Program-made: the position numbers and the translations under genes
Part shown: one piece after another, positions 16,017-24,297 of the stretch
Layout: each line of letters opens with the position of its first letter
How positions within the stretch are numbered: position 1 is the first letter of the stretch
Notes under the pieces: generated by a model
Databases searched by the model: none
What the model was told of the DNA's origin: nothing
The model's input: only the letters and a program-made list of their open reading frames with translations
From: a virus
DNA length: 24,297 bases
IMG/VR virus record: IMGVR_UViG_3300035698_022788
Location: 1 to 24,297 of that record
Direction: 5' to 3' (one strand)

Positions 16017-18035
16017 ATGTTTGATCCATCACCAGGTTTATTAAAAAAAGGAGTCATTAGCTCTTACGATAAGTTCACAAGGGAAGTAAAGGTAAAGCTA
16101 AATGAATCTCAGTCAATTGGAGGATCTAACGACTCACATGTTACTATACAAATGCCATTTGGGTTATTTTCTAATAACGGAATGTTTATCGGAACAGATC
16201 CAATCATTGGAACACCAGTTGTAGTTGGGCAAGGCGTTGGAAATAAATATTATATAGTTTCTTTTACTTCAGAGAATACTCCAAATATACCGGAGACTAA
16301 AAAAGATCAACTTCTGGTTAGAGCTTCAGATAAATCAAAAATAATTTTAGATAAAAATTCAGATATTATTATAGGGTCCGATTTAAATAAAATACATATA
16401 AATACTGGAAATAACTCAAGCCCAAAAACAAATTTAATTACATTCAATTTTGAGAATGAGAATCATTTTACTCAGGCGTCCAGACATGTAAGCGGTTTAG
16501 TTAAAAGAGATATAAATTTTAATACAAATTATAGCCAATCTTCTAAACTAGAGAGCGATGATTATGATGGAATATTTAAAATAATAGGAATGGACCCATC
16601 TGCGGCATCCAACTCTTCTGCTTCGGGTGCAAATAAAAATCCGGGGTTTGTTGAAAACAGAGAACTTATTTACGAATTTGAAAATAATTCAATGGTTCAA
16701 AATGATTATATAGAAAGCTTCAACTATAGCGGCACTAGGCAAAATAGTGAAAAATACACTTATCCTAATAGAAGAAAGTCTCGTTCAGATACATTATCTT
16801 TAAGCCTAGTAGAGCCAAATCATTTAATAGAAATTACTAAAGGTACGTTAATCGATATATTTGGAAATATATTAGATATAAACAGGCAGCCCTTACCAAT
16901 AGGAAAAGAAAAATTTACAATTAGACCCGATAAATCAGAAGATAAGCAAAAATCGTTTTTACTTATAAAAGAACAGCAGAGAAAATCAATAGCTTTTCAC
17001 TTTGAAATTAATTCTAGAAAAAGCCTTTCTAAGGCTGGAAAAGTATCAGATGCAGTATTTGATATTAACTCTAATGAAGATAATTCTAAATTAAGAAGTC
17101 GGTTCTTTTTGGATATCGATAAAGAGGGTCAGTTTAAAATGAATGTTCCGGCTTCATCTGAAACCGGCAACATAAGTTTGCTTACAAGGTACGAAAATTA
17201 TTCAACATTCGGCGACGAGGATAATAAAAATCCAAATAAATTATTCTTTAGAAAAGATAATTTAGATATTTTCCAAGATAGCTTTGCTGCACCCAAAACG
17301 TCTTTTGAAAATAGTAATAGAAAATTTTCTAAAGGAAGAGGGTCTATATCGATCAAAGATGGTGCCGCTGAAGCGACTCCAATAGATAGAATCACCAAAG
17401 AGCATATTAGGCACGGTACAGCTCATCACGATATAATGAAAACATGCTTTATTCATCAAAATAATCAATTTCTGAGTTACCAGAAGGGAACTGTAGCTAA
17501 ATTAACAATAGACCTTGCTTCGATACCGGAGTTAAAGAATATAGTTTCGGATACTATTAATATTTCCGGAGAAAATGCAAATGCTGGCGGAAGATCAGGG
17601 GTAATTAATTTTGACGGCTCTCTAGAGATAAATTTAGGAGCTAATACGGTAGATAGACAATCTCTTTGGCTTGATACAGCTGGAGGGTTAGTTGCAAACA
17701 TAGGTCGCGATAAAAATATGAGATCTGCAGCAATAGGAATGTCGGGAGATCTTTATATGCAAATAGGTGGATTTGGTATTGAAGCCGATAGCAGATTTGT
17801 CAAAAATAATAACGGATACCATGGAGCCGTAGTTGATCTGAGAATAAGTGGGGCTGGCGGCTTCGCGCACATGATAAGAATTGATTCTAATGGTATAAGC
17901 TTAATGACTCCTGGTAATGTTGCAATACACGCAGCTGGTAATATGAAATTGTCCGCGGACAGAAATATGGCTTTAGAGGCGGAAAATATTTCTATACAAA
18001 ACAGGACTGTATTAAAGCTGGGGCAATCGATATAA
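16017..18035 (+). CDS. Baseplate central spike protein
   Basis: This 672-residue protein is the likely membrane-piercing spike (T4 gp5 C-terminus / P2 gpV role). Residues about 8-90 look like the N-terminal OB-fold (KKGVISSYDKFTREVKVKL, then GTPVVVGQGVGNKYYIVSF) that sits on the hub trimer. The C-terminal 140 residues are a repetitive beta-helix: DGSLEINLGANT near 531, LWLDTAGGLVANIGRD ending near 565, then GNVAIHAAGNMKLSADRNMA, the characteristic short-strand pattern of spike needles. No lysozyme domain is visible between them; the middle 350 residues are charged, Asn/Ser-rich and unassigned. No HxH metal-binding tip is seen at the extreme C-terminus, so a separate PAAR-like tip or no tip is expected. 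A GAAGG site lies just upstream of the ATG, two bases after the hub stop. Confidence 0.8.
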   Translation: MFDPSPGLLKKGVISSYDKFTREVKVKLNESQSIGGSNDSHVTIQMPFGLFSNNGMFIGTDPIIGTPVVVGQGVGNKYYIVSFTSENTPNIPETKKDQLLVRASDKSKIILDKNSDIIIGSDLNKIHINTGNNSSPKTNLITFNFENENHFTQASRHVSGLVKRDINFNTNYSQSSKLESDDYDGIFKIIGMDPSAASNSSASGANKNPGFVENRELIYEFENNSMVQNDYIESFNYSGTRQNSEKYTYPNRRKSRSDTLSLSLVEPNHLIEITKGTLIDIFGNILDINRQPLPIGKEKFTIRPDKSEDKQKSFLLIKEQQRKSIAFHFEINSRKSLSKAGKVSDAVFDINSNEDNSKLRSRFFLDIDKEGQFKMNVPASSETGNISLLTRYENYSTFGDEDNKNPNKLFFRKDNLDIFQDSFAAPKTSFENSNRKFSKGRGSISIKDGAAEATPIDRITKEHIRHGTAHHDIMKTCFIHQNNQFLSYQKGTVAKLTIDLASIPELKNIVSDTINISGENANAGGRSGVINFDGSLEINLGANTVDRQSLWLDTAGGLVANIGRDKNMRSAAIGMSGDLYMQIGGFGIEADSRFVKNNNGYHGAVVDLRISGAGGFAHMIRIDSNGISLMTPGNVAIHAAGNMKLSADRNMALEAENISIQNRTVLKLGQSI

Positions 18036-18061
18036 AATCATATTAATATAAAAGGGCTACT

Positions 18062-18415
18062 ATGAAAATAAACAAAACACTTTACAACAAATTACTTCTT
18101 CAGGCAGAAGAAGCTAAAAATCATGGTATGGTAAAATTAGCTTCAGACGTAATTAACTCTATTGAAGCTTTTCCAGAGGAAGAGGCGAAAGAATATTCGC
18201 GTAAAGAAATGCAAGATGATGTTTCTGCCGATGTTTGGAAAGTAGCAACTAGAGTTTTTAACTATTACCAAGTGAAGAGCGCAGATATTGAAATTCTTAA
18301 TAAAATTATAATTCAATCTTCTGAGCAGCTTATTTCAAATTTGGAAAAAGCTATAAATTTGAAAAAAGATCTAATTGGAAAATCAGAGCCTTTAGTTCCT
18401 GGCGAAGAAAAATAA
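18062..18415 (+). CDS. Small helical protein of unknown function
   Basis: This 117-residue protein is encoded right after the spike gene. It is predicted to be nearly all helix: an N-terminal amphipathic helix (NKTLYNKLLLQAEEAKNHG), an acidic central turn (EAFPEEEAKEYSRKE) and a long C-terminal helix with a Lys-rich end and a short Pro/Gly tail. There is no signal peptide, membrane segment or Cys. Size and helicity resemble small accessory or chaperone-like proteins found among phage structural genes, but I do not recognise a family. An AAAGGG sequence upstream of the ATG is a weak ribosome binding site. The third HNH gene begins 19 bases after its stop, separating it from the rest of the baseplate genes. 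Confidence 0.6.
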   Translation: MKINKTLYNKLLLQAEEAKNHGMVKLASDVINSIEAFPEEEAKEYSRKEMQDDVSADVWKVATRVFNYYQVKSADIEILNKIIIQSSEQLISNLEKAINLKKDLIGKSEPLVPGEEK

Positions 18416-18434
18416 CATTCGTTATATACAATTA

Positions 18435-19493
18435 ATGGACATAAGGACATGCTCCCAATGTAGACAAGACAAACTTTTTACTGAATACGGTAAATCTTCA
18501 GGAAAATTTAGAAGTTTGTGTAAATCTTGCGTTAAAGTCTATAATAGAGCAAAATATTTAGAAAGAAATCCAAACGCTTCTAAAAAATTAGATCCGAAAG
18601 ATGGATTTAAATTTTGCAATGGTAGGTGTGCCTCGTTCATTAAGATTTGTGATTTCGATTTTGCTAAAAATCGTCCTAATAGCAGGTGCCGTAGTTGTAT
18701 TTCTTTAGATAGAATTGATAGGTATCGTTTTAAAAATGCCATTTCAACAAAGCCAATAACTAAAGTTGGATTTAAATCTTGCGAAGGTTTATGCCGACTA
18801 GAGATAAATATTAAAGAGGGTTTCTATTGTAAGGGTAAAAATAGTAAAGGTAAAAGGTATGATAATATTTGTAAAATATGTCGAGCAGGTATAGTTAATA
18901 ACTATTATTATGAAAATAAAGAAGATATTCTTACAAAACAAAAAAAATATTCGACTACCAACGCCATTCATAGTAAAAAAATAAAAAATATTTATTATTT
19001 AAATAATAAAGAAAAATTATCTAAAAATAACCAAATTTATTATCAAAAAAATAAAAAAGCTATAATAGCTAAAAGAGTAAAATATCAAAAAGATAAGGTA
19101 AGGACAGATCCTATATTTAAATTGAGGAAAAATATAAGTCGAGATATTTCAAAAGTTTTAAAATCAAAGGGCTCTGGAAAACGAGGAGGTTCAATTTTAA
19201 AATATTTACCTTATGATATTTTAAAGCTTAAAGAGCATATTGAAAATAAATTCGAGCCTTGGATGAATTGGGAAAATCAAGGTCATTACAAAATTGATGA
19301 ATGGAACGATAACGATCATAAAACATGGAAATGGCAATTAGATCATATTATACCACACTCAAATTTTATCTACGATAGCATGGAACATGAAGATTTTAAA
19401 AAATGTTGGGATCTGTCTAATTTGAGACCATATTGTGCCAAGCTAAATTTATTAGATGGTGTTAATCGTACTAGACATAAGAAAGTAATTTAA
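18435..19493 (+). CDS. HNH homing endonuclease, third copy
   Basis: This 352-residue free-standing HNH endonuclease sits between the small helical gene and the next baseplate-region gene. Three Cys-pair zinc modules occupy the N-terminal 160 residues (the first is Cys6/9-29/32). A very Lys/Asn/Tyr-rich helical linker follows (about 165-230), then the nuclease core with Asp303-His304, His308 in DHIIPH, Asn329 in NLRP and Asn338. No helix-turn-helix segment like that of the other two copies is evident. The core and the preceding EPWMNW block match both other HNH proteins, and 18 bases (19254-19271) are identical to 6156-6173 of the second copy. No clear ribosome binding site precedes the ATG. 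Its stop ends one base before the next start, so the insert fits tightly between two structural genes. All key residues are intact. Confidence 0.87.
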   Translation: MDIRTCSQCRQDKLFTEYGKSSGKFRSLCKSCVKVYNRAKYLERNPNASKKLDPKDGFKFCNGRCASFIKICDFDFAKNRPNSRCRSCISLDRIDRYRFKNAISTKPITKVGFKSCEGLCRLEINIKEGFYCKGKNSKGKRYDNICKICRAGIVNNYYYENKEDILTKQKKYSTTNAIHSKKIKNIYYLNNKEKLSKNNQIYYQKNKKAIIAKRVKYQKDKVRTDPIFKLRKNISRDISKVLKSKGSGKRGGSILKYLPYDILKLKEHIENKFEPWMNWENQGHYKIDEWNDNDHKTWKWQLDHIIPHSNFIYDSMEHEDFKKCWDLSNLRPYCAKLNLLDGVNRTRHKKVI

Positions 19494-19494
19494 A

Positions 19495-21648
19495 ATGCCT
19501 TGTAGCCCAAATGATGTCAGTATATCTAGTCCGGATGGTCCAAGCGGTCCGTCGATTCCCGGCTTCGGCACACCATTTTCGCTAAAGCTGCCTTCCATAG
19601 CTCCTATTGTTGATGGGATGCCAGAGGATTTGTTAGATATTTTAAATAAGCTTCAATTGCTCATCCCGCCTGGCGCATTGAAACCCGCATTAAATCCTAA
19701 TTTTGGAAAAGATATTTTTGATGGAATTATGAAATTGTTAGATCAGTTTATTCCAATTCTTATGTTATACAAATTTTTCTTGCCAATACTAAATATGATT
19801 ATTTGTATTATCGAGGTTCTTTGTGCATTAACAAATCCCTTTAAGCTAATCAAGGCCTTAAAAAAATTATTTACAATTTGTATTCCGGAATTTTTATCTC
19901 TATTCCCCATATTCGCATTAATACTGATGATAATATCTATTCTATTATTGCTACTAGCAATCATTGAATATATAATCTCTCAAATTCTAAAATTTATCGA
20001 GCTAATTTTAAGAAATATATTGGCTTTAGGCAAGGCTTTTCAATCTGCGGATGAGGGAGTATTAGAAATAGCTCAGAAAATAGGATCGCTTCTTTGTATT
20101 TTTCAAAATCTATTCGTGATACTATCTATTTTTGCAACAATTATACAAATAATTAAAGACATACTTTCTATGATTTTTAATATACCGCCATGTCAAGACG
20201 GTGATAACGAAGAAGATGATGAAGGATGCTGCACTCCAGATGTTTGCCCAGCCATTATTAAAAATGGTCCGTATACGAGAGAGACTGGAACAATGCAATA
20301 CTTGCCCAGAGTTGGCGCCCAAACTAATATAGTTTTACCTCCACCCTTTAATAATTTAAATTTTGATGTTCGTGCCGAAACTTGGCAAATTTACGATACG
20401 CAGCAAACATTATATCAAGAATTTATTAATATCGTAAATGCATACGACGTATTAATTTTTCCTAAACCAATATTTTTCCCAACAGATACTACATATAATT
20501 TTGAAACAAATTATAGGCAAGCTGTATATACAGTAGACGTTAATTTATTTTATGATCCTTCGGCTTGGGGAAGGACCGGGCTTTCTAGAAATATAATTTT
20601 TAAAAATTGCGTTATCTTAGAAAGACCAACATCAAATTTGTCAACATATGATAACAAAAAAGTATTTGTAAAAAATGGAGTAATAAAAATAGCTGGCGGT
20701 ATGGGATATGAAGAAGACGGATCGACCATACTTAAGGGCTTTAATGATGACGGCTCGCCTTCCGAAGATCAGGCAACATTAAATAATTTTATACATACCC
20801 CGGATCAATTTTCAGATTCAGCTCCGCTTTTTCCAACGGATGGAGAACTATTTTCAAATATTAAGTATACATTCAAACCAAACTCAGCAGCTCTTATGGG
20901 CAAGGGTATAGTAACTGCCGGATGTGATCCTGGATTAGCTTCAGCTAGGCAATTTATGGGAAATGTTGTATTTGGAGACATCGCTATAAAGACCGAGCTG
21001 GTTAGGGAAATATTAGACAGTGATACATTCCCAAATGTGCAAGGAACTCAAGAATGCTTAGCCACAGCACTAACTAATTTGAGAAATAATCTAACCGTAG
21101 AAGGAGTTGCTGAATTTAAAACGGCAACAGATATTTGTTTGAATGGGCTTAGGGATAATACAACAAAAACAATTCAAGAGCTAGTTGCAGTAGCTTTCGA
21201 TGCTGCAAAAAGCGACTTCACTATTACTCCCAAAATACAATTTACAAGTAAACCAATTATAGTTAAAGTAAATCTCAGAGAAAAAAATTCAGCATCACTA
21301 TCATCTGGATTACCAGAAGATATATCTAAAAATATGGCTTCTAAAATTTCACCAATTATAACGTTCGGAGAAGTATCAAATTTCGAATATAATGAGGCTG
21401 AGCAAAATTTCCAAGCTAGTCTTATAAGTGATTTGCCAGGCACTGGAACAATAATGATGAGTTTCGACGGAGATATTTTTGCTAAAGATATTATTTCTGC
21501 AGATGTAGATATTTCTCCAATAAGAGAACTGCAGAAGTTAGATTACCAATTCGTATACACTCCAGTCTCAACTACAGGCGATATTGATGGCGCACCACGT
21601 AGAGATGAGTCCGATATTTCAAGATCATCAGATAGTGATGGCAGCTAA
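19495..21648 (+). CDS. Baseplate-region protein with multi-helix hydrophobic N-terminal region
   Basis: This 717-residue protein has two very different parts. After a Pro-rich start (residues 1-60), residues about 85-112, 136-163 and 196-230 are strongly hydrophobic, with a further amphipathic helix near 163-180; together they look like three or four transmembrane helices. A short acidic Cys-rich segment follows (Cys233, 245, 246, 251 around EEDDEG). The remaining 460 residues are soluble and beta-rich with many aromatic strands (TWQIYDTQQTLYQEF, YTVDVNLFYDPS) and an acidic Ser-rich end. There is no classical signal peptide. It lies among baseplate genes and overlaps the next ATG by one base, so a virion role is likely. 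The hydrophobic part could insert in the host membrane during infection or be buried in the baseplate centre. I do not recognise the family. The start follows the third HNH gene by one base, with only a weak binding site. Confidence 0.6.
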   Translation: MPCSPNDVSISSPDGPSGPSIPGFGTPFSLKLPSIAPIVDGMPEDLLDILNKLQLLIPPGALKPALNPNFGKDIFDGIMKLLDQFIPILMLYKFFLPILNMIICIIEVLCALTNPFKLIKALKKLFTICIPEFLSLFPIFALILMIISILLLLLAIIEYIISQILKFIELILRNILALGKAFQSADEGVLEIAQKIGSLLCIFQNLFVILSIFATIIQIIKDILSMIFNIPPCQDGDNEEDDEGCCTPDVCPAIIKNGPYTRETGTMQYLPRVGAQTNIVLPPPFNNLNFDVRAETWQIYDTQQTLYQEFINIVNAYDVLIFPKPIFFPTDTTYNFETNYRQAVYTVDVNLFYDPSAWGRTGLSRNIIFKNCVILERPTSNLSTYDNKKVFVKNGVIKIAGGMGYEEDGSTILKGFNDDGSPSEDQATLNNFIHTPDQFSDSAPLFPTDGELFSNIKYTFKPNSAALMGKGIVTAGCDPGLASARQFMGNVVFGDIAIKTELVREILDSDTFPNVQGTQECLATALTNLRNNLTVEGVAEFKTATDICLNGLRDNTTKTIQELVAVAFDAAKSDFTITPKIQFTSKPIIVKVNLREKNSASLSSGLPEDISKNMASKISPIITFGEVSNFEYNEAEQNFQASLISDLPGTGTIMMSFDGDIFAKDIISADVDISPIRELQKLDYQFVYTPVSTTGDIDGAPRRDESDISRSSDSDGS

Positions 21649-23306
21649 TGGCTGATAATGAAGAGTTAAATCAAAGTAAAAACTTTTACAATAATCAAAA
21701 TTTCATATTTGATATGGATCAAATATATAATGATTTTATAATTGAAATAGATTTGATTAGAAGTCATTCCGTATTTAATTCAGAAATATCTGGACAATAT
21801 ATTAAATCTTTGATGGATAATTCAAACTCTAAAATAAATGTAGAGGAGAAGCCGCAAGAAAGTAGATGTCACGCGTATTTCAGATTAATAGGTCTTCCAG
21901 TAGTTAGTTTAGACGGATCTTATTATAGTCCAGGTCACGATAATATAAAGGAAGCTAGAAAAATTAACAGAGATTTTAAAATTAAAACTTCTCTAAATCC
22001 AATTAAAGATTTCGATAAGCTAAGTTCTTTTAGAGAAAATTATGTTCAGTCCATAATGAAAATTTTCTCCAAAACGTCATCGCTAAACTCTTCGATTTTA
22101 TCAATATCGTCTGGGGGAAGCGGATCTCAAGGAAGCCCTAATATAAGGAAATTTATAGCACCGTTTGATAAAGATACTTCATACTTGGATATGAATATCG
22201 AAAATCAATCATATGATATTGAAAATAATATTTTAATCGGCGGCATAATCAAAAAAAATTCGGAATTAAAAGACGATCTTGGGCAGTCCCCGTCTGTATC
22301 GTCTAAAAAAAGACATATAATTAAGCCTTTTATAGTTAACGGAAAAATTGATTTAACAACGTCACCCTCAACCAATAGGGTATGCGTGCCTTTCGTTTAT
22401 AACAATTCAAATACATTAATATCTGATGGAATTCACGGTAAGAGACCACTCTTGGAAAAACTTATAAGAGAAAAGCTGTTTGTTGAAGATTTAAAAGAAG
22501 TTTCAACATACGAGGCATCGATAAAAAAATATATCGAAAATATATCTTCGATCCAAGATTTAGAGATAGTAAATAGATTGTCAACAAATGATTTTAATTT
22601 TTCAGACAGAGAAAAATTTGCAAACTCATTGAAGATGATCGAGGAAATGATCAAAAAATTAATTGAGGCGACACAAGTTATAAAAAATTCTCAAGAAAAG
22701 TATTTATGGCTGCCTGAACCATCGCCCTCTGGACCAGAACTTGGATCAAAAACAAAGCCACTATTTTTTCCAAAAAATCAAGAAGAAGAGAGTATGCTAA
22801 CAGATCTAGATAAAGAAATATTGTTAATGACAGCTAAGGTTATGTCAAATGGCTTTTCAAATAAATCTGCTAGTTCTGAAATTTTCGCTTTTGACGGAAT
22901 TATTAAAGGGTTTGGTAAGGATACAACATCTTCTATGGGAGACGCTTCTTCAAATTCCCTTGAAAAAATTTCAAATAATAGAAAGAACATTCTAGGAAGC
23001 GCAAATGAGGCATCCAGGGTGGTTGAAATAATAATGGGAGAATTTAGCGGACTTGGGTTATCAGATATATTAGCAATACAAGGGGCGCTTAGTATTTTAT
23101 CATTAAGAAGCTTATTAGGACTAATAGATATAGATGCGTTTGATAGAATGAATAAGATATTAGATCTTAAGCTATTGGATGAGGATAGGGCTCCTGTTTT
23201 AGAGGCGGTAGAAGATTTATCAAAAATAGTCGCAGATTTTTATGGAATTATGGATAAAATGTATGTCGATAGATTAATAAACGATAATCTAACATTTGAT
23301 GATTAA
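21648..23306 (+). CDS. Unassigned phage structural protein (baseplate region)
   Basis: This 552-residue soluble protein starts on a TAATG overlap with the preceding gene and ends shortly before the gp25-like gene. The N-terminal 60 residues are helical and polar. Residues about 70-90 hold a compact motif (ESRCHAYFRLIGLPVVS, then GSYYSPGHD) that looks like a conserved core. A Gly/Ser-rich linker lies near 155-165. The C-terminal 250 residues are mainly helical, including a Leu-rich segment (LAIQGALSILSLRSLLGL, around residues 475-495). No enzyme motif or membrane segment is seen. Position between the membrane-like protein and the wedge genes suggests a baseplate part, possibly a partner of the preceding protein since the two are translationally coupled. 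I cannot assign a known homologue. Confidence 0.5.
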   Translation: MADNEELNQSKNFYNNQNFIFDMDQIYNDFIIEIDLIRSHSVFNSEISGQYIKSLMDNSNSKINVEEKPQESRCHAYFRLIGLPVVSLDGSYYSPGHDNIKEARKINRDFKIKTSLNPIKDFDKLSSFRENYVQSIMKIFSKTSSLNSSILSISSGGSGSQGSPNIRKFIAPFDKDTSYLDMNIENQSYDIENNILIGGIIKKNSELKDDLGQSPSVSSKKRHIIKPFIVNGKIDLTTSPSTNRVCVPFVYNNSNTLISDGIHGKRPLLEKLIREKLFVEDLKEVSTYEASIKKYIENISSIQDLEIVNRLSTNDFNFSDREKFANSLKMIEEMIKKLIEATQVIKNSQEKYLWLPEPSPSGPELGSKTKPLFFPKNQEEESMLTDLDKEILLMTAKVMSNGFSNKSASSEIFAFDGIIKGFGKDTTSSMGDASSNSLEKISNNRKNILGSANEASRVVEIIMGEFSGLGLSDILAIQGALSILSLRSLLGLIDIDAFDRMNKILDLKLLDEDRAPVLEAVEDLSKIVADFYGIMDKMYVDRLINDNLTFDD

Positions 23307-23320
23307 AATAACATTTTATT

Positions 23321-23752
23321 ATGTCGTTCGATTTAAAAATAAGCAATTACGATATTTTAATAGATATGGGAGAAGTAAAGCTGGTCGAGGGGACTGAAAA
23401 ACTTATTCAAGATATACTTAAGATATGTCTTACGGAATCTGGTTCGAATCCAATGCATCCGGCTTACGGATCTTATCTATCAAAATCTGTAGTCGGCAAT
23501 GTTTTGGAATCAGAAATAACGATATCCATAGCTAGAGATCAGCTTGTAGTCGCTTTAGAGAATTTAAAAATGCTGCAAGAGGGGCAGATAAGATCTTTTC
23601 AGAGATTATCTGCTCAGGAGCAAATATCTTCGATATTAGAAGTTTCCGTAGAAAGAAATAATATACTTCCAACATTATTTGATATTAGAATTAAAGTTGC
23701 TTCGAAGTCTTTCGACGTAACAACTACGGAATTTAATATTAATATTATATAA
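23321..23752 (+). CDS. Baseplate wedge protein, gp25 / gpW-like
   Basis: This 143-residue protein matches the T4 gp25 / P2 gpW family, a wedge component that starts sheath assembly by imitating a sheath subunit end. The family pattern is clear: an early beta-hairpin (ILIDMGEVKLVEG), the helix TEKLIQDILKICLTE, the turn NPMHPAYGSYL, a second helix (SEITISIARDQLVVALENLK) and closing strands (ILEVSVERNN, FDIRIKVASKSFDV). Length is typical (T4 gp25 is 132 residues). The gene is followed by the gpJ/gp47-like gene, the usual W-J order of contractile systems. The ATG at 23321 is the only sensible start; its ribosome binding site is weak. Confidence 0.87.
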   Translation: MSFDLKISNYDILIDMGEVKLVEGTEKLIQDILKICLTESGSNPMHPAYGSYLSKSVVGNVLESEITISIARDQLVVALENLKMLQEGQIRSFQRLSAQEQISSILEVSVERNNILPTLFDIRIKVASKSFDVTTTEFNINII

Positions 23753-23782
23753 ATTTGTTTAGGCGTAATTACATATTAATGT

Positions 23783-24297
23783 ATGGCAAATATCAGGTCT
23801 TTGGAACAAATAATAGCCGGAATGCTCGATTATTATCGAATAAAGCAACCCGACGCTGACACAAAACCTGGCACAGTCATTAGAGATCTATTCGTTGAAG
23901 CTCCCGCTACGCAATTAGCGATGCTTTACGATGAGCTAAGTGGTATTGCAAATAAGCAATCAATAAGGCTTGCAAACGGCTCTGATTTAGATAAGCTTGC
24001 CAGAAATTTTGGAATATCAAGAAGGCAATCAACTGGATCGACAGGCGTAGCGTTATTAACATTCTCTTCAATAAATTCACCCATAGTAATAAATTCTTCT
24101 GAATCTGCCACTGCAAACAACGGAGTTACATTTAATTTTGTAACCAATTTAGTTGTTAGTCCGGAAGCTTCAAATTTTTATAAATCAGTTGCATCAAAAT
24201 ATAAAGATCAGTTAGAGTTCGTTGGAATAATTGACCAGTACGCAGTGGAAGTATCTGTATCTTCAATATCTACCGGAGTTATCGGAAACATAGGCAA
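23783..24297 (+). CDS. Baseplate wedge protein, gpJ / gp47-like, 3' end missing
   Basis: The frame from the ATG at 23783 is open to the right edge, giving 171 complete codons. The N-terminus carries the family pattern of baseplate J-like proteins (P2 gpJ, Mu gp47, T4 gp6 role): KPGTVIRDLFVEAPATQLA, then YDELSGIANKQS and ANGSDLDKLARNFGISRRQS, followed by a beta domain (VALLTFSS...). These proteins form the wedge dimers that ring the hub and trigger sheath contraction. The order directly after the gp25-like gene supports it. Another ATG at 23779 is in a different frame and lacks this pattern. No strong ribosome binding site precedes the start. Confidence 0.87.
   Translation, partial: MANIRSLEQIIAGMLDYYRIKQPDADTKPGTVIRDLFVEAPATQLAMLYDELSGIANKQSIRLANGSDLDKLARNFGISRRQSTGSTGVALLTFSSINSPIVINSSESATANNGVTFNFVTNLVVSPEASNFYKSVASKYKDQLEFVGIIDQYAVEVSVSSISTGVIGNIG

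Noticed and set aside
1-24297. tRNA genes, CRISPR arrays, insertion sequences, group I introns
   Set aside because: No cloverleaf, regular spaced repeat, transposase or interrupted structural gene was recognised by eye. The HNH genes lie between, not within, reading frames.

Overview
The window is a 24.3 kb block of the tail morphogenesis region of a contractile-tailed bacteriophage (myovirus morphology, Caudoviricetes). Every supported gene lies on the + strand, packed head to tail, often with one-base TAATG or four-base ATGA overlaps. The DNA is strongly AT-rich. The recognisable genes are sheath, tube, tail assembly chaperones, tape measure, hub, spike, gp25-like wedge and gpJ/gp47-like wedge. 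No capsid, packaging, lysis, replication or host gene is in view, so the host cannot be named. A tailocin or other phage-derived contractile device cannot be strictly excluded, but the tape measure together with three homing endonucleases fits an ordinary, probably large-genome, phage.

Layout: (1) 1-1591, a gene cut by the left edge and a likely tail terminator/neck gene. (2) 1675-4440, tail sheath, closed by a strong rho-independent terminator. (3) 4525-6371, two overlapping HNH homing endonuclease genes lodged between sheath and tube. (4) 6423-7061, tail tube, closed by a second terminator. (5) 7149-8170, the tail assembly chaperone pair, joined by what looks like a textbook programmed -1 ribosomal frameshift. 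(6) 8172-10379, tape measure. (7) 10379-18035, a baseplate adaptor-like protein, a very large hub-like protein and a central spike. (8) 18062-19493, a small helical protein and a third HNH endonuclease. (9) 19495-24297, a baseplate-region protein with an unusual membrane-like N-terminal region, an unassigned structural protein, the gp25-like wedge protein and the start of a gpJ/gp47-like wedge protein cut by the right edge.

The genes would work together to build a contractile tail. Hub and spike nucleate the baseplate with the wedge proteins. The tape measure, wrapped by the chaperones, sets tube length. Sheath polymerises around the tube, and the terminator protein caps it. The HNH genes are selfish passengers.

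The most solid non-obvious feature is the frameshift at 7781-7787: an A AAA AAA heptamer directly before the stop codon, an upstream Shine-Dalgarno-like element and downstream pairing potential. The downstream reading frame stays open back to just before the slip site. Other points worth attention are the membrane-like segments in two baseplate-region proteins, a perfect 10-bp hairpin inside the first gene, and the related HNH genes. I did not find a clearly new defence or mobile system here.
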